From Orientallactaga sibirica (lineage: Eukaryota > Chordata > Mammalia > Rodentia > Dipodidae), in assembly GCA_036365145.1 (NCBI GenBank), contig JAEOAD010002279.1, positions 1,670,001 through 1,734,000 on the forward strand: a DNA stretch of 64,000 bases, in the 5' to 3' direction. The number at the start of each line of letters is the position of its first letter. Within the stretch, counting starts at the first letter, position 1. The translations under genes were made by a program, and so were the position numbers. Below the pieces are notes generated by a model, which saw nothing but the letters and a program-made list of their open reading frames with translations, was not told where the DNA came from and searched no databases. Shown here in pieces: positions 32,670-43,715 of this stretch.

Positions 32670-32745
32670 GCTGGGTGTGGTGGCGCAACGCCTTTAACCC
32701 CAGCACTCCGGAGGCAGAGGTAGGAGGATTACCGTGAGTTTGAGA
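32670..32745 (+). repeat. B1 cut by duplication breakpoint
   Basis: Only the first half of a B1 is present. It stops at TTTGAGA, where unit 2 begins with TGGAGAGATGG. Confidence 0.94.
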
Positions 32746-32966
32746 TGGAGAGATGGCTTAGTGTAGCGCTTGCCTGCAAAGCCTCAGGACTCTAGTTTCA
32801 GGCTCGATTCCCCAGGACCCACGTAAGCCAGGTGCATAGGTGGCGCATGCATCTGGAGTTTGTTTGCAGTGGCTGGAGGCCCTGGTGCGCCCATTCTCTC
32901 TCTCTATGTATATCTACTTCTTTCTCTCTGTGTCTGTCTGTTGCTCTCATATAAATAAATAAATAG
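32746..32966 (+). repeat. tSINE-A, copy of 30683
   Basis: It lacks the first four head bases (breakpoint) and has a small deletion at GTGTAGCGC. Confidence 0.93.
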
Positions 32967-33168
32967 ATTTATTTTATTTGCAAGCAGAGGAAGACAGAGA
33001 GAGACAGAGAGAGCGAGAGAATGGGCATGCTGGGGCCTCCAGCCACTGCAGACTTAACCCAGATGCATGCTCCCCATGCATCTGGCTTTATGTGGGTCCT
33101 GGGGAATCGAACCTGGGTCCCTAGGCTTTGCAGGCAAGAGACTTGACCACTGAGCCATCTCCCCATCC
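32967..33168 (-). repeat. tSINE-A, copy of 30913
   Basis: Reversed and nearly identical to its partner in unit 1. Confidence 0.93.
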
Positions 33169-33348
33169 TTCATTCCTCTTTTTTGACAATGCCACTTCCC
33201 TCCCTGGTTCTGCGGGCTCAGCTGGATGAATCCTCCCTGTTTCTCCCAGCCCCAGTAAGCAGTTCTTCTCCTCTGAATCTGATACTTGCACCGCTCCTTG
33301 GTTGTCCCTAAATACCCGTCTCACATATACTTCCGTTCATCTGTCAAG

Positions 33349-33571
33349 GCTGGAGCACAGTAGAGTGATCAAGACAAGAATGCTAGCTAGCATCAGGCAG
33401 GCACTGGGTCAAGGCCCAGCTTTCTACTGTGATGTCAGGCAAGTGCTTTGATCTCTGTTTTCTCATCATGATCACATAATCACAGTGTCAATGCCGTGAA
33501 GGCTGTTATGACCATGAAGCACTGTCACAGAGCACTTAGTTCGCAGTCAGCACGCAACAAATATAAATAAC
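33349..33571 (+). repeat. MIR, copy of 31290
   Basis: Same forward MIR with a handful of base changes. Confidence 0.75.
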
Positions 33572-33727
33572 TGCTCTAATCATGGGGACCGTTTGCCTCC
33601 CAGGGAAACTTCGCTCTCCCTTGGCAGGCTGAGGGTGGGAGGGCAGGAACTGGTATTGCCAATGTTCCTGTGTATGCTGCATAGTCTGGCCCCTGGAATA
33701 TCAGTGGTGTTAATTGATTTTTTTTAA

Positions 33728-33902
33728 TATATTTTTTAATATTTTATTATTTATTTATTTAGTTAGTTGAGAGAGAGAGATACAGAAATAGGCAGGGAGA
33801 ATACATTTATTTCTGGCTTGGGTCCTGGAGAATCAAGCCTTGAACTGGGGTCCTTAGGCTTCATAGGCAAGCGTTTAACTGCTAAGCCATTTCTCCAGCC
33901 CC
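33728..33902 (-). repeat. tSINE-A found only in unit 2
   Basis: Reversed copy between two copies of TAATTGATTTTTTTTAAT, so it inserted after the duplication. Its middle is missing and reads TACATTTATTTCT, a word also present in the flank. Confidence 0.92.
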
Positions 33903-34013
33903 TAATTGATTTTTTTTTAATGAATACTCTTGTAATACATTTATTTCTAAGCATTATGAAATTCACTTACTAATGAGAAAATTTTTCAACATACCATTAA
34001 AAAAAACCTATCG

Positions 34014-34230
34014 GGCTGGAGAGATGGCTCAGTGGTTAAGGCGCTTGCCTGCAAAGCTTAATGACCCCGGTTCGATTCTCCAGGTCCCACGTAAGCCAAA
34101 TGCACATGGTGGCACATGTGTCTGGAGTTTGTTTGCAGTGACTAGAGGCCATGGTGCATCCATTCTCTCTCTCTTTCTCTGTCTCTGTCTCAAATAAAAA
34201 TTAATTAATTAATTAAAAAATAAACAAAAT
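34014..34230 (+). repeat. tSINE-A, copy of 31823
   Basis: Almost identical to the unit 1 copy, including the (TTAA)n tail. Confidence 0.94.
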
Positions 34231-34481
34231 ATCTCTTTATAGTGTAATGTATTAGCCACCCAAATATGTATTCATACTATGATGGTTTCTTGGAAGAGAT
34301 TGTACTGAACTGTCATGTGACATTCAGTCTGTCAGTATGTGGGAGGGAGGGGCTTTGCTGGTGGTTTAACCCACAACCGCATATGAAGCAAGAGCAGAGT
34401 CTCATGCTTTAGGACATTCCTCTCATGCAAATGAAGAAGTGTCCAATGGGAATGTCAATACTTATATTATAAGAACATCCT

Positions 34482-34773
34482 GGGCTGGAGAGATGGCTTA
34501 GCAGCTAAGGCGCCTGCCTCCTAAGCCTGAGAACACTGGTTCCAATCTCCAGTGGTTCCAATCTCCAGGTCCCACGTTTAGCCAGATGCAAAGTGACGCA
34601 AGGGTGCAATGCTGCACTTGACCACAAGGGGGCGCACGCATCTGGATATCGTTCACAGCAGCTGAGAGACTGCTGGCACGCCCATCTCTATCTCCCTCTC
34701 CCTCTCTGTCTATCTCTCTCTGTCTCTCTCTCCAAAAATAAATAAAAAATAATAAAAAATAATTTTTTTAAAA
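34482..34773 (+). repeat. tSINE-B, copy of 32293
   Basis: Intact CTCF-like motif on the plus strand at 34619-34636. Confidence 0.95.
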
Positions 34774-34859
34774 AGAACATCTTTCACGTTTTCAGAACCT
34801 TCGGAACGAATGAATGAAACGTACCTTTTCTCTATAGCTATAAAAACTACAATTTCCAA

Positions 34860-35020
34860 GCTGGGTGTGGTGGCGCAACGCCTTTAACCCCAGCACTCCG
34901 GAGGCAGAGGTAGGAGGATTACCGTGAGTTTGAGACCACCCTGAGACTACAGAGTGAATTCCAGGTCAGCATGAGCTAGAGTGGGAGCATACCTCGAAAA
35001 ATCAAAAAAAAAAAAAAAAA
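34860..35020 (+). repeat. B1 SINE, complete
   Basis: Full B1 with a 17-A tail; ACTACAATTTC occurs on both sides. Its first half was copied to 32670. Confidence 0.95.
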
Positions 35021-35023
35021 CCC

Positions 35024-35957
35024 ACTACAATTTCTATCATCTCTGTTACTATAGGAATTCAGCAAGAAGACTCAGGCTCCCTATAAAACCCGTTCATGGT
35101 AGATCTACAGACGTGGCCTCGTTCTCCTCCATGCACGCAGAAGTTGGTAGACCCAGCTGTGAGGGTCAGAGAACCCCAGCTCCCCAGAATGAACCAGAAC
35201 TCAGAATCTTGTCTGTTGTTAGAACCCTGGCTTCCTTGAGCGCGTGGCGTCGCTTTTGTTTGGAAATGGTGTCTTTCTTGCACTGGACAGGCTAGGGAAA
35301 GGACGCATGCTCTGTCCATAGGGAAAGGACACATGCTCCGTCCACATGTCCACATGTGATGGATGAGTGGACACAGGTGGCTGCTTACTGACGGCTCATT
35401 AGCCTAAAGTGTCCCTGTGCAAACGAACGCCCCCAGGGGATCTGCCTCTGTGTCCTGTGTCACAGAGAGTCCTCTGTTAATCTCCAGGACCTCACTGTCT
35501 GGGTGAGGAAAATGCTTAAATTTCTGCCTCCCTGGGAGGTCATATGCATCGATCCGCCCACGGTTTGAAAGGCGATGATCACTTAAATGACACCTGGGGT
35601 TATTGACTAAGCACAGCGGATTGTGGGTAAAATCATTGGATGGCCTAAGCTTCATAGAATCACTCATGCAAACACTGAGGAACACCTACTACACACCAGG
35701 CACTTTTTCCTGCCTCCTCCCCTCCCCCGGGAATGCGAAAGGCCACTCCTGTCCTCCCCACGGGGGGGTGGGGGGCTGGGGGAATGTCTAAACCATGCAC
35801 ACGGGGCACAGGGCACCATGCTTCTCCACACATGCTATCTGCTCAGCATTCTAGTTAGTATTTATAATTCGTATGTTACTAACCACAACCACGCCCTCCA
35901 GAGCCATGCCAGCACACCTTCAGTTCTCACATGACCTGGAGGGCTGCTTCTCTATGT
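35024..35957. other. Intron stretch, no gene seen
   Basis: A G-rich run lies at 35761-35781. 35655-35715 (AACACCTACTACACACCAGG and CACTTTTTCC) may be a small L2/MIR relic. Confidence 0.45.
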
Positions 35958-36102
35958 TTTGTTTCTCGTGGTAGGGTCTCATTCTAGCCCAGACTGACCT
36001 GGAACTCACTATGTGGTCTCAGGGTGGCCTTGAACTCATGGCGATCCTCCTACCTCTGCCTCCCAAGTGCTGGGATTAAAGGCGTGTGCCATCACTCCCA
36101 GC
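35958..36102 (-). repeat. B1 SINE
   Basis: Reversed copy ending GTGTGCCATCACTCCCAGC; somewhat diverged. Confidence 0.93.
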
Positions 36103-36578
36103 TTCTTGGCCATATTTTTAAACTCCTACCAGGGCTCTATCTGTATTAGATTGTTGGGAAAGCCAAACCTTACAGAACACAGCCATATTTGTTTTCCAGG
36201 CAGTCAAAGGAAGGGGTCGGCAAATGGGGTCTTTTGTGTACAGCGCTGCCTACCACCAGCACGTGTGAGCTGAGAAAATCTCTTGGAAATTTAAAATATT
36301 ATTGGGCGCTAGGTGCAAGGCATGGTAGAGCCTCAGATGAGCCAGAGAGCTTGGTCACATCAGGATCCAGGTGCTGAAGTTTGGGGGCCTCCCTGGCTGC
36401 TGGCCTTCAGATGAGAGGACTGGAGCTGATGGAGCCTTCTATTCCCCAATAGCAGTGGGGGGAAAGTCAGCGCAGGGGGCCAAGAAGCAAATTTCTACCC
36501 TGGGCACAGACAGAGTAGAAGTCCCAGGTTCCAAACCCAAAACAGCTCACCAGAGCTGCTGTTTAAAATAACACATAA
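36103..36578. other. Intron sequence, no feature seen
   Basis: Unclassified, without a repeat or exon signature. Confidence 0.5.
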
Positions 36579-36777
36579 GGGCTGGAGAGATGGCTTAGCG
36601 GTTAAGGCGCCTGCCTGCAAAGCCTAAGAATGCCCGTTCGAATCTCCAGGTCCCACGTTTAGCCAGATGCAAAATGTGACACAAGTATGCAACGTCACGC
36701 TTTCCCACAAGGGGGCGCATATGTCTGGAGTTCATTCACAGCGGCTGAGAGGCTGCTGGCGTGCCCATTCTCTATCT
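36579..36777 (+). repeat. tSINE-B, 3'-truncated
   Basis: GGGCTGGAGAGATGGCTTAG head, with a CTCF-like motif on the plus strand at 36702-36719. It ends after TCTCTATCTGTAT without an A tail. Confidence 0.92.
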
Positions 36778-36913
36778 GTATAGAAAGAGTTCCATTTGTG
36801 CGATAGACAGTGATCATGAACTATTTTAAGAACAATGGACTGGTTCAGTTTAGGAGTCACTACGCCAGGGATAGTTGCCTTGCTCTCAGAGCAATGATCA
36901 GAAAGTCATTCCC

Positions 36914-37137
36914 AGGCTGGAGAAATGGCTTAGCGGTTAAGGCACTTGCCTGCCAAGCCTGAGGACCCATGTTTGACTCTCCACATCCCACATAAGCCAG
37001 ATGCACAGAAGCGAGTCAAGCGCACAAGGTCGCACATGTCTACTAGGTGGTGCATGCGTCTGGAGTTCTATTATAGTTCCTGGAGGCCCTGGAGCGCCAA
37101 TTCTCTCTCTCTCTCTTTCTCCCATAAAAAAAAACAA
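36914..37137 (+). repeat. tSINE, D variant
   Basis: The middle reads GAGTCAAGCGCACAAGGTCG and CTACTAGGTGGTGC, a layout shared only with the copy at 63721. Confidence 0.9.
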
Positions 37138-37138
37138 A

Positions 37139-37389
37139 GGGGCTGGAGAGATGGCTTAGTGGTTAAGACACCTGCCTCCTAACCCTAAGAACACTGGTTC
37201 CAATCTCCAGCAGTTCCAACCTCCAGGTCCCACATTTAGCCAGATGCAAAGTGATGCAAGGGTGCAATGCTGCACTTAACCACAAGGGGGCGCATGCATC
37301 TGGATTTCGTTCACAGCAGCTGAGACACTGCTGCCCTCTCCCTCTCTCTCTCTGCCTCTCTCTGTGTCTCTCTCCAAAAAAAATAAAAG
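37139..37389 (+). repeat. tSINE-B
   Basis: CTCF-like motif at 37277-37294 with one change (TAACC). Its tail continues into GGCCAGTCTGTTGGG, shared with a SINE remnant at 40492. Confidence 0.93.
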
Positions 37390-37611
37390 GCCAGTCTGTT
37401 GGGTTTGCCTCACACAAAAGAAGAAAGTCATCCTTCATATTTCACAAGGGAGAGCTCAAAAGGAAACAAGATGTGAAGTGCATGTCTAAAGCCAATGCTG
37501 AAGGGGAGGAAGGAGTGGGTGGGGACAATATACCACATGCTGTCAGTAGCACTCCAGCGTCACACCTGATTCTTGCCCACGCTCCGTGAGCTAAGAATAA
37601 TGCTTCTTTTA

Positions 37612-37779
37612 AAATTTTATTTATTTATTTTGTTTTTTTTGGGGTAGGGTCTCACTCTGGTCCAGGCGGACCTGGAATTCACTCTGTATTCTCAGGGTGG
37701 CCTCGAACTCATGGCAATCCTCCTACCTCTGCCTCCCGAGAGTGTTGGGATTAAAGGCATGTGCACCACCATGCCCAGC
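37612..37779 (-). repeat. B1 SINE
   Basis: Reversed copy with a T/ATTT tail, ending CACCACCATGCCCAGC. Confidence 0.93.
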
Positions 37780-39316
37780 TGCTTTTATAACTTTTTACAA
37801 CTTATATATTTGTGTGCTTGTCCCCCTCTGTCTGCCTGTGAGTCTCCTGGGACACCAGCAGGACCTTCGTCACAAACAGGGGCTTAGGAAAAGAAGAATG
37901 AACGTGTTCCATTATCTCCTTTACGCTTTGATTTGAAATAGACTTCCTTTTGTTCAACCACTGAATCAAAGGAACCTGCTCTATATGTCTCAAGCTCGTT
38001 TCTCTCTGAACCTTCGTAATATATGAGTGAAAAATTCAAATTTTTTTGTGATTTGCAATCCTGCCTGGCCCTTCCTAGACAAAAATAAATAAAATAAAAT
38101 AAAATAAAATAAAAAGGAGAGGTAGCTCTGCCCTCCCCACTGGGTCCCTTTGGGACTCACCCAGACCCACATACATCAAAGATGCTTTATGCTTGTTGTG
38201 AGGAGAAGAGCTGGGTGGCCCCCGCCGAACTTGAGAAATGACCTAAAATTTGTGATAAAGCATTTAAATGGGGCAAAGAGAACACTCACTCCTCCCACCC
38301 CCTGTGCAGAAAGTTGACTTAATGAACCCAAGCTTTGCTGAGATTAAAGGAACTAGAAATCCACACCCCTCCCTCCAATAAAAACATTCTCAGTGCAAAG
38401 ATAACATTGGGGATGGGGGAGGGCTTGTTAGAACCCAAAATGAGCTGGAAGAGAGATTTCAAGACATCAAACAAATATCAAATATAAGGAGCTCTGTGTG
38501 CCATTTGAGATCTTGTGTCTGTTTTAGAAAAGGTTGACCCGATGCGATTACTGTTGCCTAAGAGGAGGGGAAAGAATTTCTTTTTCTTTTCTTTTTTGAA
38601 ATGGAGCACTTGCTAGGAGCTTTAAAAGATCTATGGAGTTCAGCAAATCAGGTGTGATTATTTTATTGGCGAGCTCAGGATCCAGGGCCAGTTGGGAGGG
38701 AGAGGGTCTGCTCACTCCTCTGGAGAGGAAGCAAGCCAGCATGTAGTTGTGGCCCTCTAAACACCAAGGCTCTCCCCCACCCCAAGCCTGTTCAAAGAGG
38801 TGTTAGGAGAGCAGTTTGGCTCTGCTCTGGCCCCAAGTATCCCCTAGAAGGAAACTACATCACTTGTAAAATTAGAAGTGAACACTGAAAAAGAAAAAAA
38901 AAAGTGTTTAAAAGAAAGAAAGAAAACTTTAGGGAAAAAAATCAAAGTGGCACAGTGAAATCATGCTGAGTGTTGGAGCTGTCTCTGCACAGACTGTTTA
39001 ATTGGCGCTGGATTTTGAGGGTTAGATGAGAAGAAGAAGAAGAGAGAAAAAAAAAAAAGACAGCGTTCAACCTGATTTACATGAAAATGAGAAGAAGGGG
39101 GGACAAAAAAGTGGGGTATTAAAATGTGTGAGCCGAATCCTTAGATCTGTGTGTTGTGAGTGGCACACGGTGGAACTTTTAAATTGGCTACATTGCTTTA
39201 ATTGAAATGTAGGAGTGTAATAGCATAATGTGACAGGCACCTACGGGGGGGGGGGGGGGTTGTGGCTACTCCCTCCACCTCTCCTTAGAGCAGCAAATAT
39301 GGAGACGGAAAACACA

Positions 39317-39356
<40 letters not shown>

Positions 39357-40261
39357 CTTGAATGGGCTTTGTTCTTTTCCAGGCTCTTTGAGCTTGCATT
39401 TTTGAAAAGTACATTTTTTTTTTTCTCTTTCATTCGCTCCAGGGTCCAATTAGTCCTCACCACTCCACCCCCATTCCCAGCATGTCCTTGTCACCGAGGT
39501 ATTTTGCATCAGTTAGGGTGTTTGTTGCTACTGGATGGAAGGAGGAGGCATGTGTAAAAGACCCGGATTTACCCCAAACCTGTGGATGGCCCCAGCCAAA
39601 GACATGAGTTAGGTTAGAGATCTCAGACCCCCACAGTTCCCGCCTCCATCTCTCTAGGGCCGAGATCGTTTTACAGTGTGAACAGAGGTGGACATTTATC
39701 CCAAGGGCACTTGATCTAGAGGCAGCATGAGGGAATGGGCTGAGGAATGAAGAAGCTTTCTCTCTGATCTGACCTCCCAAAGTTCCCAGTACAGCCATCG
39801 CCAGCCCCACCTTCCAGGTACGCTAGGTGCCAGCAACACACGAGCTGTGCTGTTCTCACACAAGCTTTCCCCCCAATACAGCAGAGTAGACCAGAAAAGA
39901 ACCCTTTATACAGACAGCTTTCTCAAGCATAGAGCAGAGATTAAAGTAACAAGCCATGACTTAAACTAACTGAAACCCTCTTTAGCCCTGACCTTTAGCA
40001 CACTTGTTCTTTGTATAAACCCACCTCAGTGTTAAAAATCGGTTGAGGCTGATTTAATGTCTGCTCCGTGTGACACCGATGTTCCTCCTTAGACTGTCTG
40101 TGATGAAGAACAAGTTATTTTCTTTTCCCATCCATTGATGATCAGGGTGTTCGGACCACATGTGAGTCATTTGTGTGACAGTAATCAGAACCAGCTGTGT
40201 ACTGCCTGGTAAGATAGGTCCCCTTCACAGTATAGAAATGTCAGTTTTTTTGTTTGTTTTC
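37780..40261. other. Longest non-SINE stretch of the intron
   Basis: About 2.5 kb with no SINE and no gene. It holds (AAAAT)n at 38083-38113, a G run at 39245-39259, (CA)n(GA)n at 39310-39356, and AT-rich TAATTG-type sequence at 39110-39240 that could be conserved. Confidence 0.5.
39310..39356. repeat. (CA)n(GA)n microsatellite
   Basis: Twelve AC units run directly into eleven GA units. Confidence 0.94.
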
Positions 40262-40294
<33 letters not shown>

Positions 40295-40477
40295 TTTGAG
40301 AGAGAAAAGGGAGAGAGAGAATGAGAATGGGCACGCCAGGGCCTCTAGCCACTGCAAACAAACTCCAGACGCATGCACCACCATGTACATCTGGCTTACG
40401 TGGGTCCTGGAGAATTGAACTGGGGTCCTTAGGCTTTGCAGGCATGCATCTTAACCGCTAAGCCATCTCTCCAGCCC
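40262..40477 (-). repeat. tSINE-A
   Basis: Reversed copy with eight ATTT units as tail and head CCATCTCTCCAGCCC. Confidence 0.94.
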
Positions 40478-40491
40478 TCCCCCCCCTTTTT

Positions 40492-40570
40492 TGAGGCCAG
40501 CCCAACAGACTGGCCTTTTTTAATGTGAGAGAGTGAGTGAGAGACAGAGAGAGAATAGGCACACCAGCCC
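40492..40570 (-). repeat. tSINE remnant with unusual 3' extension
   Basis: Only the tail side is left: GAGAATAGGCACACCAGCCC, GA tract, TTAATGTGAGAG. Beyond the tail it carries GAGGCCAGCCCAACAGACTG, the reverse of the sequence found after the SINE at 37139. Confidence 0.85.
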
Positions 40571-41056
40571 TCACAGGAGCGTCTAAATGGTACCATTCTG
40601 CAAAGCAAAAAAATGCATGTCTGGGCTGTTACTGGCTTCTTGCCCCTGGACAGGTGCTGTCACGCCTTGGATCGAGGTAGTCCAGCATTCCGGAGTCCAG
40701 CCTGCATCCATCTGCACGGGCCAGACACTTGATACACCTCACCCTGATGAGTCATGTTGAAGTTGTCTCTTACTAGTCTCTCAGACCCACCCACATTTCC
40801 TTAGAACTACCATCATCTTACCCATGAACTACTGAAGTGTCCTTTTTCTAGGTCTCCCTACAGTGGCCTTTCTGGGCTTCACGATGTTCTGCAAAATCAT
40901 GCCACACAGTGATCTCATAGGGGAATTGCTTTTTGGATCACTAAAAAAAATAAAATAAAATAAAAAATAAATAAAACAAATGCAGATGCTCTAGTCTCAT
41001 ATAAAATAGGATAGTAATTGCATAGGCCCTATATAAATATCCTACCAGACACTTTC
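40571..41056. other. Intron sequence with A-rich repeat
   Basis: (AAAAT)n-like run at 40943-40980; the rest is unclassified. Confidence 0.5.
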
Positions 41057-41124
41057 TTTTTTTTAATTTTTTTATATTTTATTTTTTATTTATTTGAGAG
41101 AGAGAGAGATACAGAAATAGGCAG

Positions 41125-41162
<38 letters not shown>

Positions 41163-41316
41163 GGTGCGCCAGGGCCTCCAGCCACTGCAAATGAATTCCA
41201 GACGCATGCGCCCCCTTGTACATCTGGCTTACATGGGTCCTGGAGAATCGAGCCTCAAACTGGGGTCCTTAGGCTTCATAGGCAAGTGTTTAACCGCTAA
41301 GCCATCTCTCCAGCCC
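41057..41316 (-). repeat. tSINE-A
   Basis: Full copy with an exact 15-bp target CTACCAGACACTTTC on both sides (41042-41056 and 41317-41331). A long (GA)n lies at 41132-41158. Confidence 0.96.
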
Positions 41317-41446
41317 CTACCAGACACTTTCAATCATTTTGGTTATTTATAATACCTAATATAATGTGGGAACTTTGGAAACAGTTTTTTTTTTAAATAT
41401 TGTATTGCCTAAGGAATTATAAACATGTTCAGTACAGACACATTTT

Positions 41447-41674
41447 AAAAAAATTTATTTATTTATTTATTTGAGAGAGAGAGAGAGGAAGAAGTAGATA
41501 GAGAGAAAGAGAGAATGGGCACACCAGGGCCTCCAGCCACTGCAAACGAACTCCAGACGCGTGTGCCCCCTTGTGCATCTGGCTTATGTGGGTCCTGGGG
41601 AATCGAACCAGGATCCTTTGATCCTTTGCCCTCTCAGGCAAACGCCTTAACTGTAAGCCATTTCCCAAGGCCCC
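41447..41674 (-). repeat. tSINE-A
   Basis: Reversed copy; GATCCTTT is doubled near the head. ACACATTTT / CCACATTTT flank it, and a T run follows at 41678-41693. Confidence 0.92.
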
Positions 41675-41693
41675 ACATTTTTTTTTTTTTTTG

Positions 41694-43099
41694 GCAGAGA
41701 TATTTTTTGATCTGGTTAGTTGAGTTCGTGGATGTGGAATCTGAATACAGAGAGCCATATGGATATGGAATGTATTTGCCCCTCCTTAAAACCACCCTGG
41801 GGCTTCTTGTGCCTCTTACGCTAAAGCCGGAAGCACTAGGAATGTTCTACCAGGGTTCCTCAGCCGAGTGCCAACCCATTTCCTGTGCCACCTTGCTCTG
41901 CTCTGGTTGTCTTTCCCTCCTATTCCTTTATACTTTTACTTTTTTTTCACCCACCACCCCCTGCGGATCGTTCCTTTTGGTATTTCACCCACTAGCTCCT
42001 GTGAGCGTCCAGCTGTTTCCATGTTAGCCAGAGGGTGCAGAACATCGAAAGCTGGCATGCTGTGTCCCTTAGTTCTGGAGAGACCTGACGTGGGGGTGTC
42101 GCCAATGTCATCTCCTCACCTGTGTGTGTCCAGCCCCTGTGAAGACCAAGCAGCTTTAATCCTTATGCCAGCTTCCTGGGGTGGAGCGTCTTAGGGGAGA
42201 AAGCCACTGAGTCAGGTTTCCAGGAAGCCTCAAGAACATTCTGGCCTCTTGCATCACGTAAATATGGAGCTGCGAATCAATTTCCGTGGATAAATGAACC
42301 ATTCGAGAAATGCAAAGCCAAAACTGTCTTTCCCTTTCCCATTTAAAATAGGAGAAAGAGAAACCCTTGAACTTTGCTCTCAATGATATCCTATACTTTG
42401 TGTCGCCAGCCTCCGCCCGGAAGCAGCTAAAGCTTTTTGGAAAAAAAAAAAAAAAAAAAAAATTAAAGACTCTCCATGAAAATGGTTGGGCAGGCACTGG
42501 CGGCAAGAAAAATCCACACTCTGTAATTATAGATTTTTTGTTTGTTTTAAACCCTGGCGCTCAATCTGCGGGCTTGGTTTAATAATAAGATACTGGAATT
42601 ATGTATGCAAGCGCAAATTTGGTGTGTCAGTCAATTCCCGACACTATTTGTAGAACGGGATCATTACAGGGCATTAATGTAATGAACTGGCCGCGTCAGC
42701 CTCTTTCTGTCGGATGGCCTCCAAGCATCACGGCGGGATGGTTTGCTGGAGCCCTTCTCAGGAGTTGAAGCTTGTCTCAAACCAGCTTCCCATCACAGGC
42801 GCTTCATGGCTGAAAGAAAGCGCCTTAGCTTCTGCTGGTGGCTGTGTGTTGCTGATAGCTTGGGGGAGAGGGAGCACTGGAGACTCGTACATCACTAAAG
42901 CCATGCTCCTGTCACTAGATAGAACAGCCACACTGCATTTGACATCTGCTTGGCTCCGTGTCCACTGTTGCAGTAGATAGGGGGACACCCTTCAAAGTGG
43001 GGGTTCTTGTTGATTTGGGTCAGACGTAGTAAGTTAGTGCAGTAGGTGATTCGTATTATGTCATTATTTTGTTTCATTTGCTTTTAAGTGCTAAGGGTT
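41694..43099. other. Non-repeat intron stretch
   Basis: About 1.4 kb with no gene or SINE. It has an A run at 42441-42462. 42500-42710 is AT-rich with several retained CpGs and homeobox-like TAATNA words, and may be conserved. Confidence 0.5.
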
Positions 43100-43324
43100 T
43101 TTTAAAAAAATATTTTATTTATTCATTTATTTATTTATTTGAGAGAGAGGAAGAGGCGGAGAGAAAGAGAGAATGGGCACGCCAGGGCCTCCAGCCACTG
43201 CAAACAAACTCCAGATGCATGTGCCCCCTTGTGCATCTGGCTTATGTGGGTCCTGGGGAATTGAACCAGGGTCCTTAGGCTTCACAGGCAAATGCCTTAA
43301 CCACTGAGTCATTTCCCCAGCCCC
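43100..43324 (-). repeat. tSINE-A
   Basis: Reversed copy; GCTAAGGGTTT lies on both sides (43090 and 43325). Confidence 0.95.
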
Positions 43325-43345
43325 GCTAAGGGTTTGTTTTTGTAG

Positions 43346-43561
43346 AAATATTTTTATTTATTTATTTGAGAGAATGATGAGAGAGAGAAGCAGAGAGAGA
43401 GAGGGAGAGAATGGGCAAGCCAGGGTCTCCAGCCACTGCAAAGCAACTCCAGACGCATGCACCACCTTGTGCATCTGGTTTATGTGGGTCCTGGGGGATC
43501 GAACCTGGGTCCTTTAGCTTTGTAGGCAAGTGCCTTAACCGCTGAGCCATCTCCCCAGCCC
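43346..43561 (-). repeat. tSINE-A
   Basis: Reversed copy with ATGATGAGAGAGAGAAGCAG in its purine tract, ending CCATCTCCCCAGCCC. Confidence 0.94.
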
Positions 43562-43568
43562 CCTGCTT

Positions 43569-43715
43569 TTGTTTTGTTTTGAGACGAGTCTCACTAGTTA
43601 GCGCAAGTAGGCCTGGGACTTGCTATGTAGCCCGGGGCTAAGTACAGTCTCATAATCCTCCTGCCTCAGCAGCCCCTGTGCTGGCATTGCAAGCATGCAC
43701 CACCATGGCTGGCTT
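43569..43715 (-). repeat. Old B1-like SINE
   Basis: Reversed and diverged: GGACTTGCTATGTAGCCCGG, then TCCTCCTGCCTCAGCAGCC, then GCACCACCATGGCTGGC. Confidence 0.8.

Larger units (their letters stand above)
30687..32745 (+). repeat. Tandem duplication 1, unit 1
   Basis: 2059 bp unit that starts inside a tSINE head (TGGAGAGATGG) and ends inside a B1 (GTGAGTTTGAGA). It is followed immediately by a second copy in the same direction. By eye the units differ by only a few per cent. Confidence 0.95.
32746..34935 (+). repeat. Tandem duplication 1, unit 2
   Basis: 2190 bp. It is longer than unit 1 because it gained a tSINE at 33728 and lacks the short internal repeat. Its right end continues into the complete original B1. 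Confidence 0.95.

Noticed and set aside
41515..42027. 170-codon ORF, the longest in the window
   Set aside because: It begins inside a tSINE, crosses a T run and continues in unclassified intron; no known domain.
42420..42470. Processed pseudogene suggested by a 22-A run after coding-like sequence
   Set aside because: No recognisable gene sequence precedes the run and no target duplication was found.
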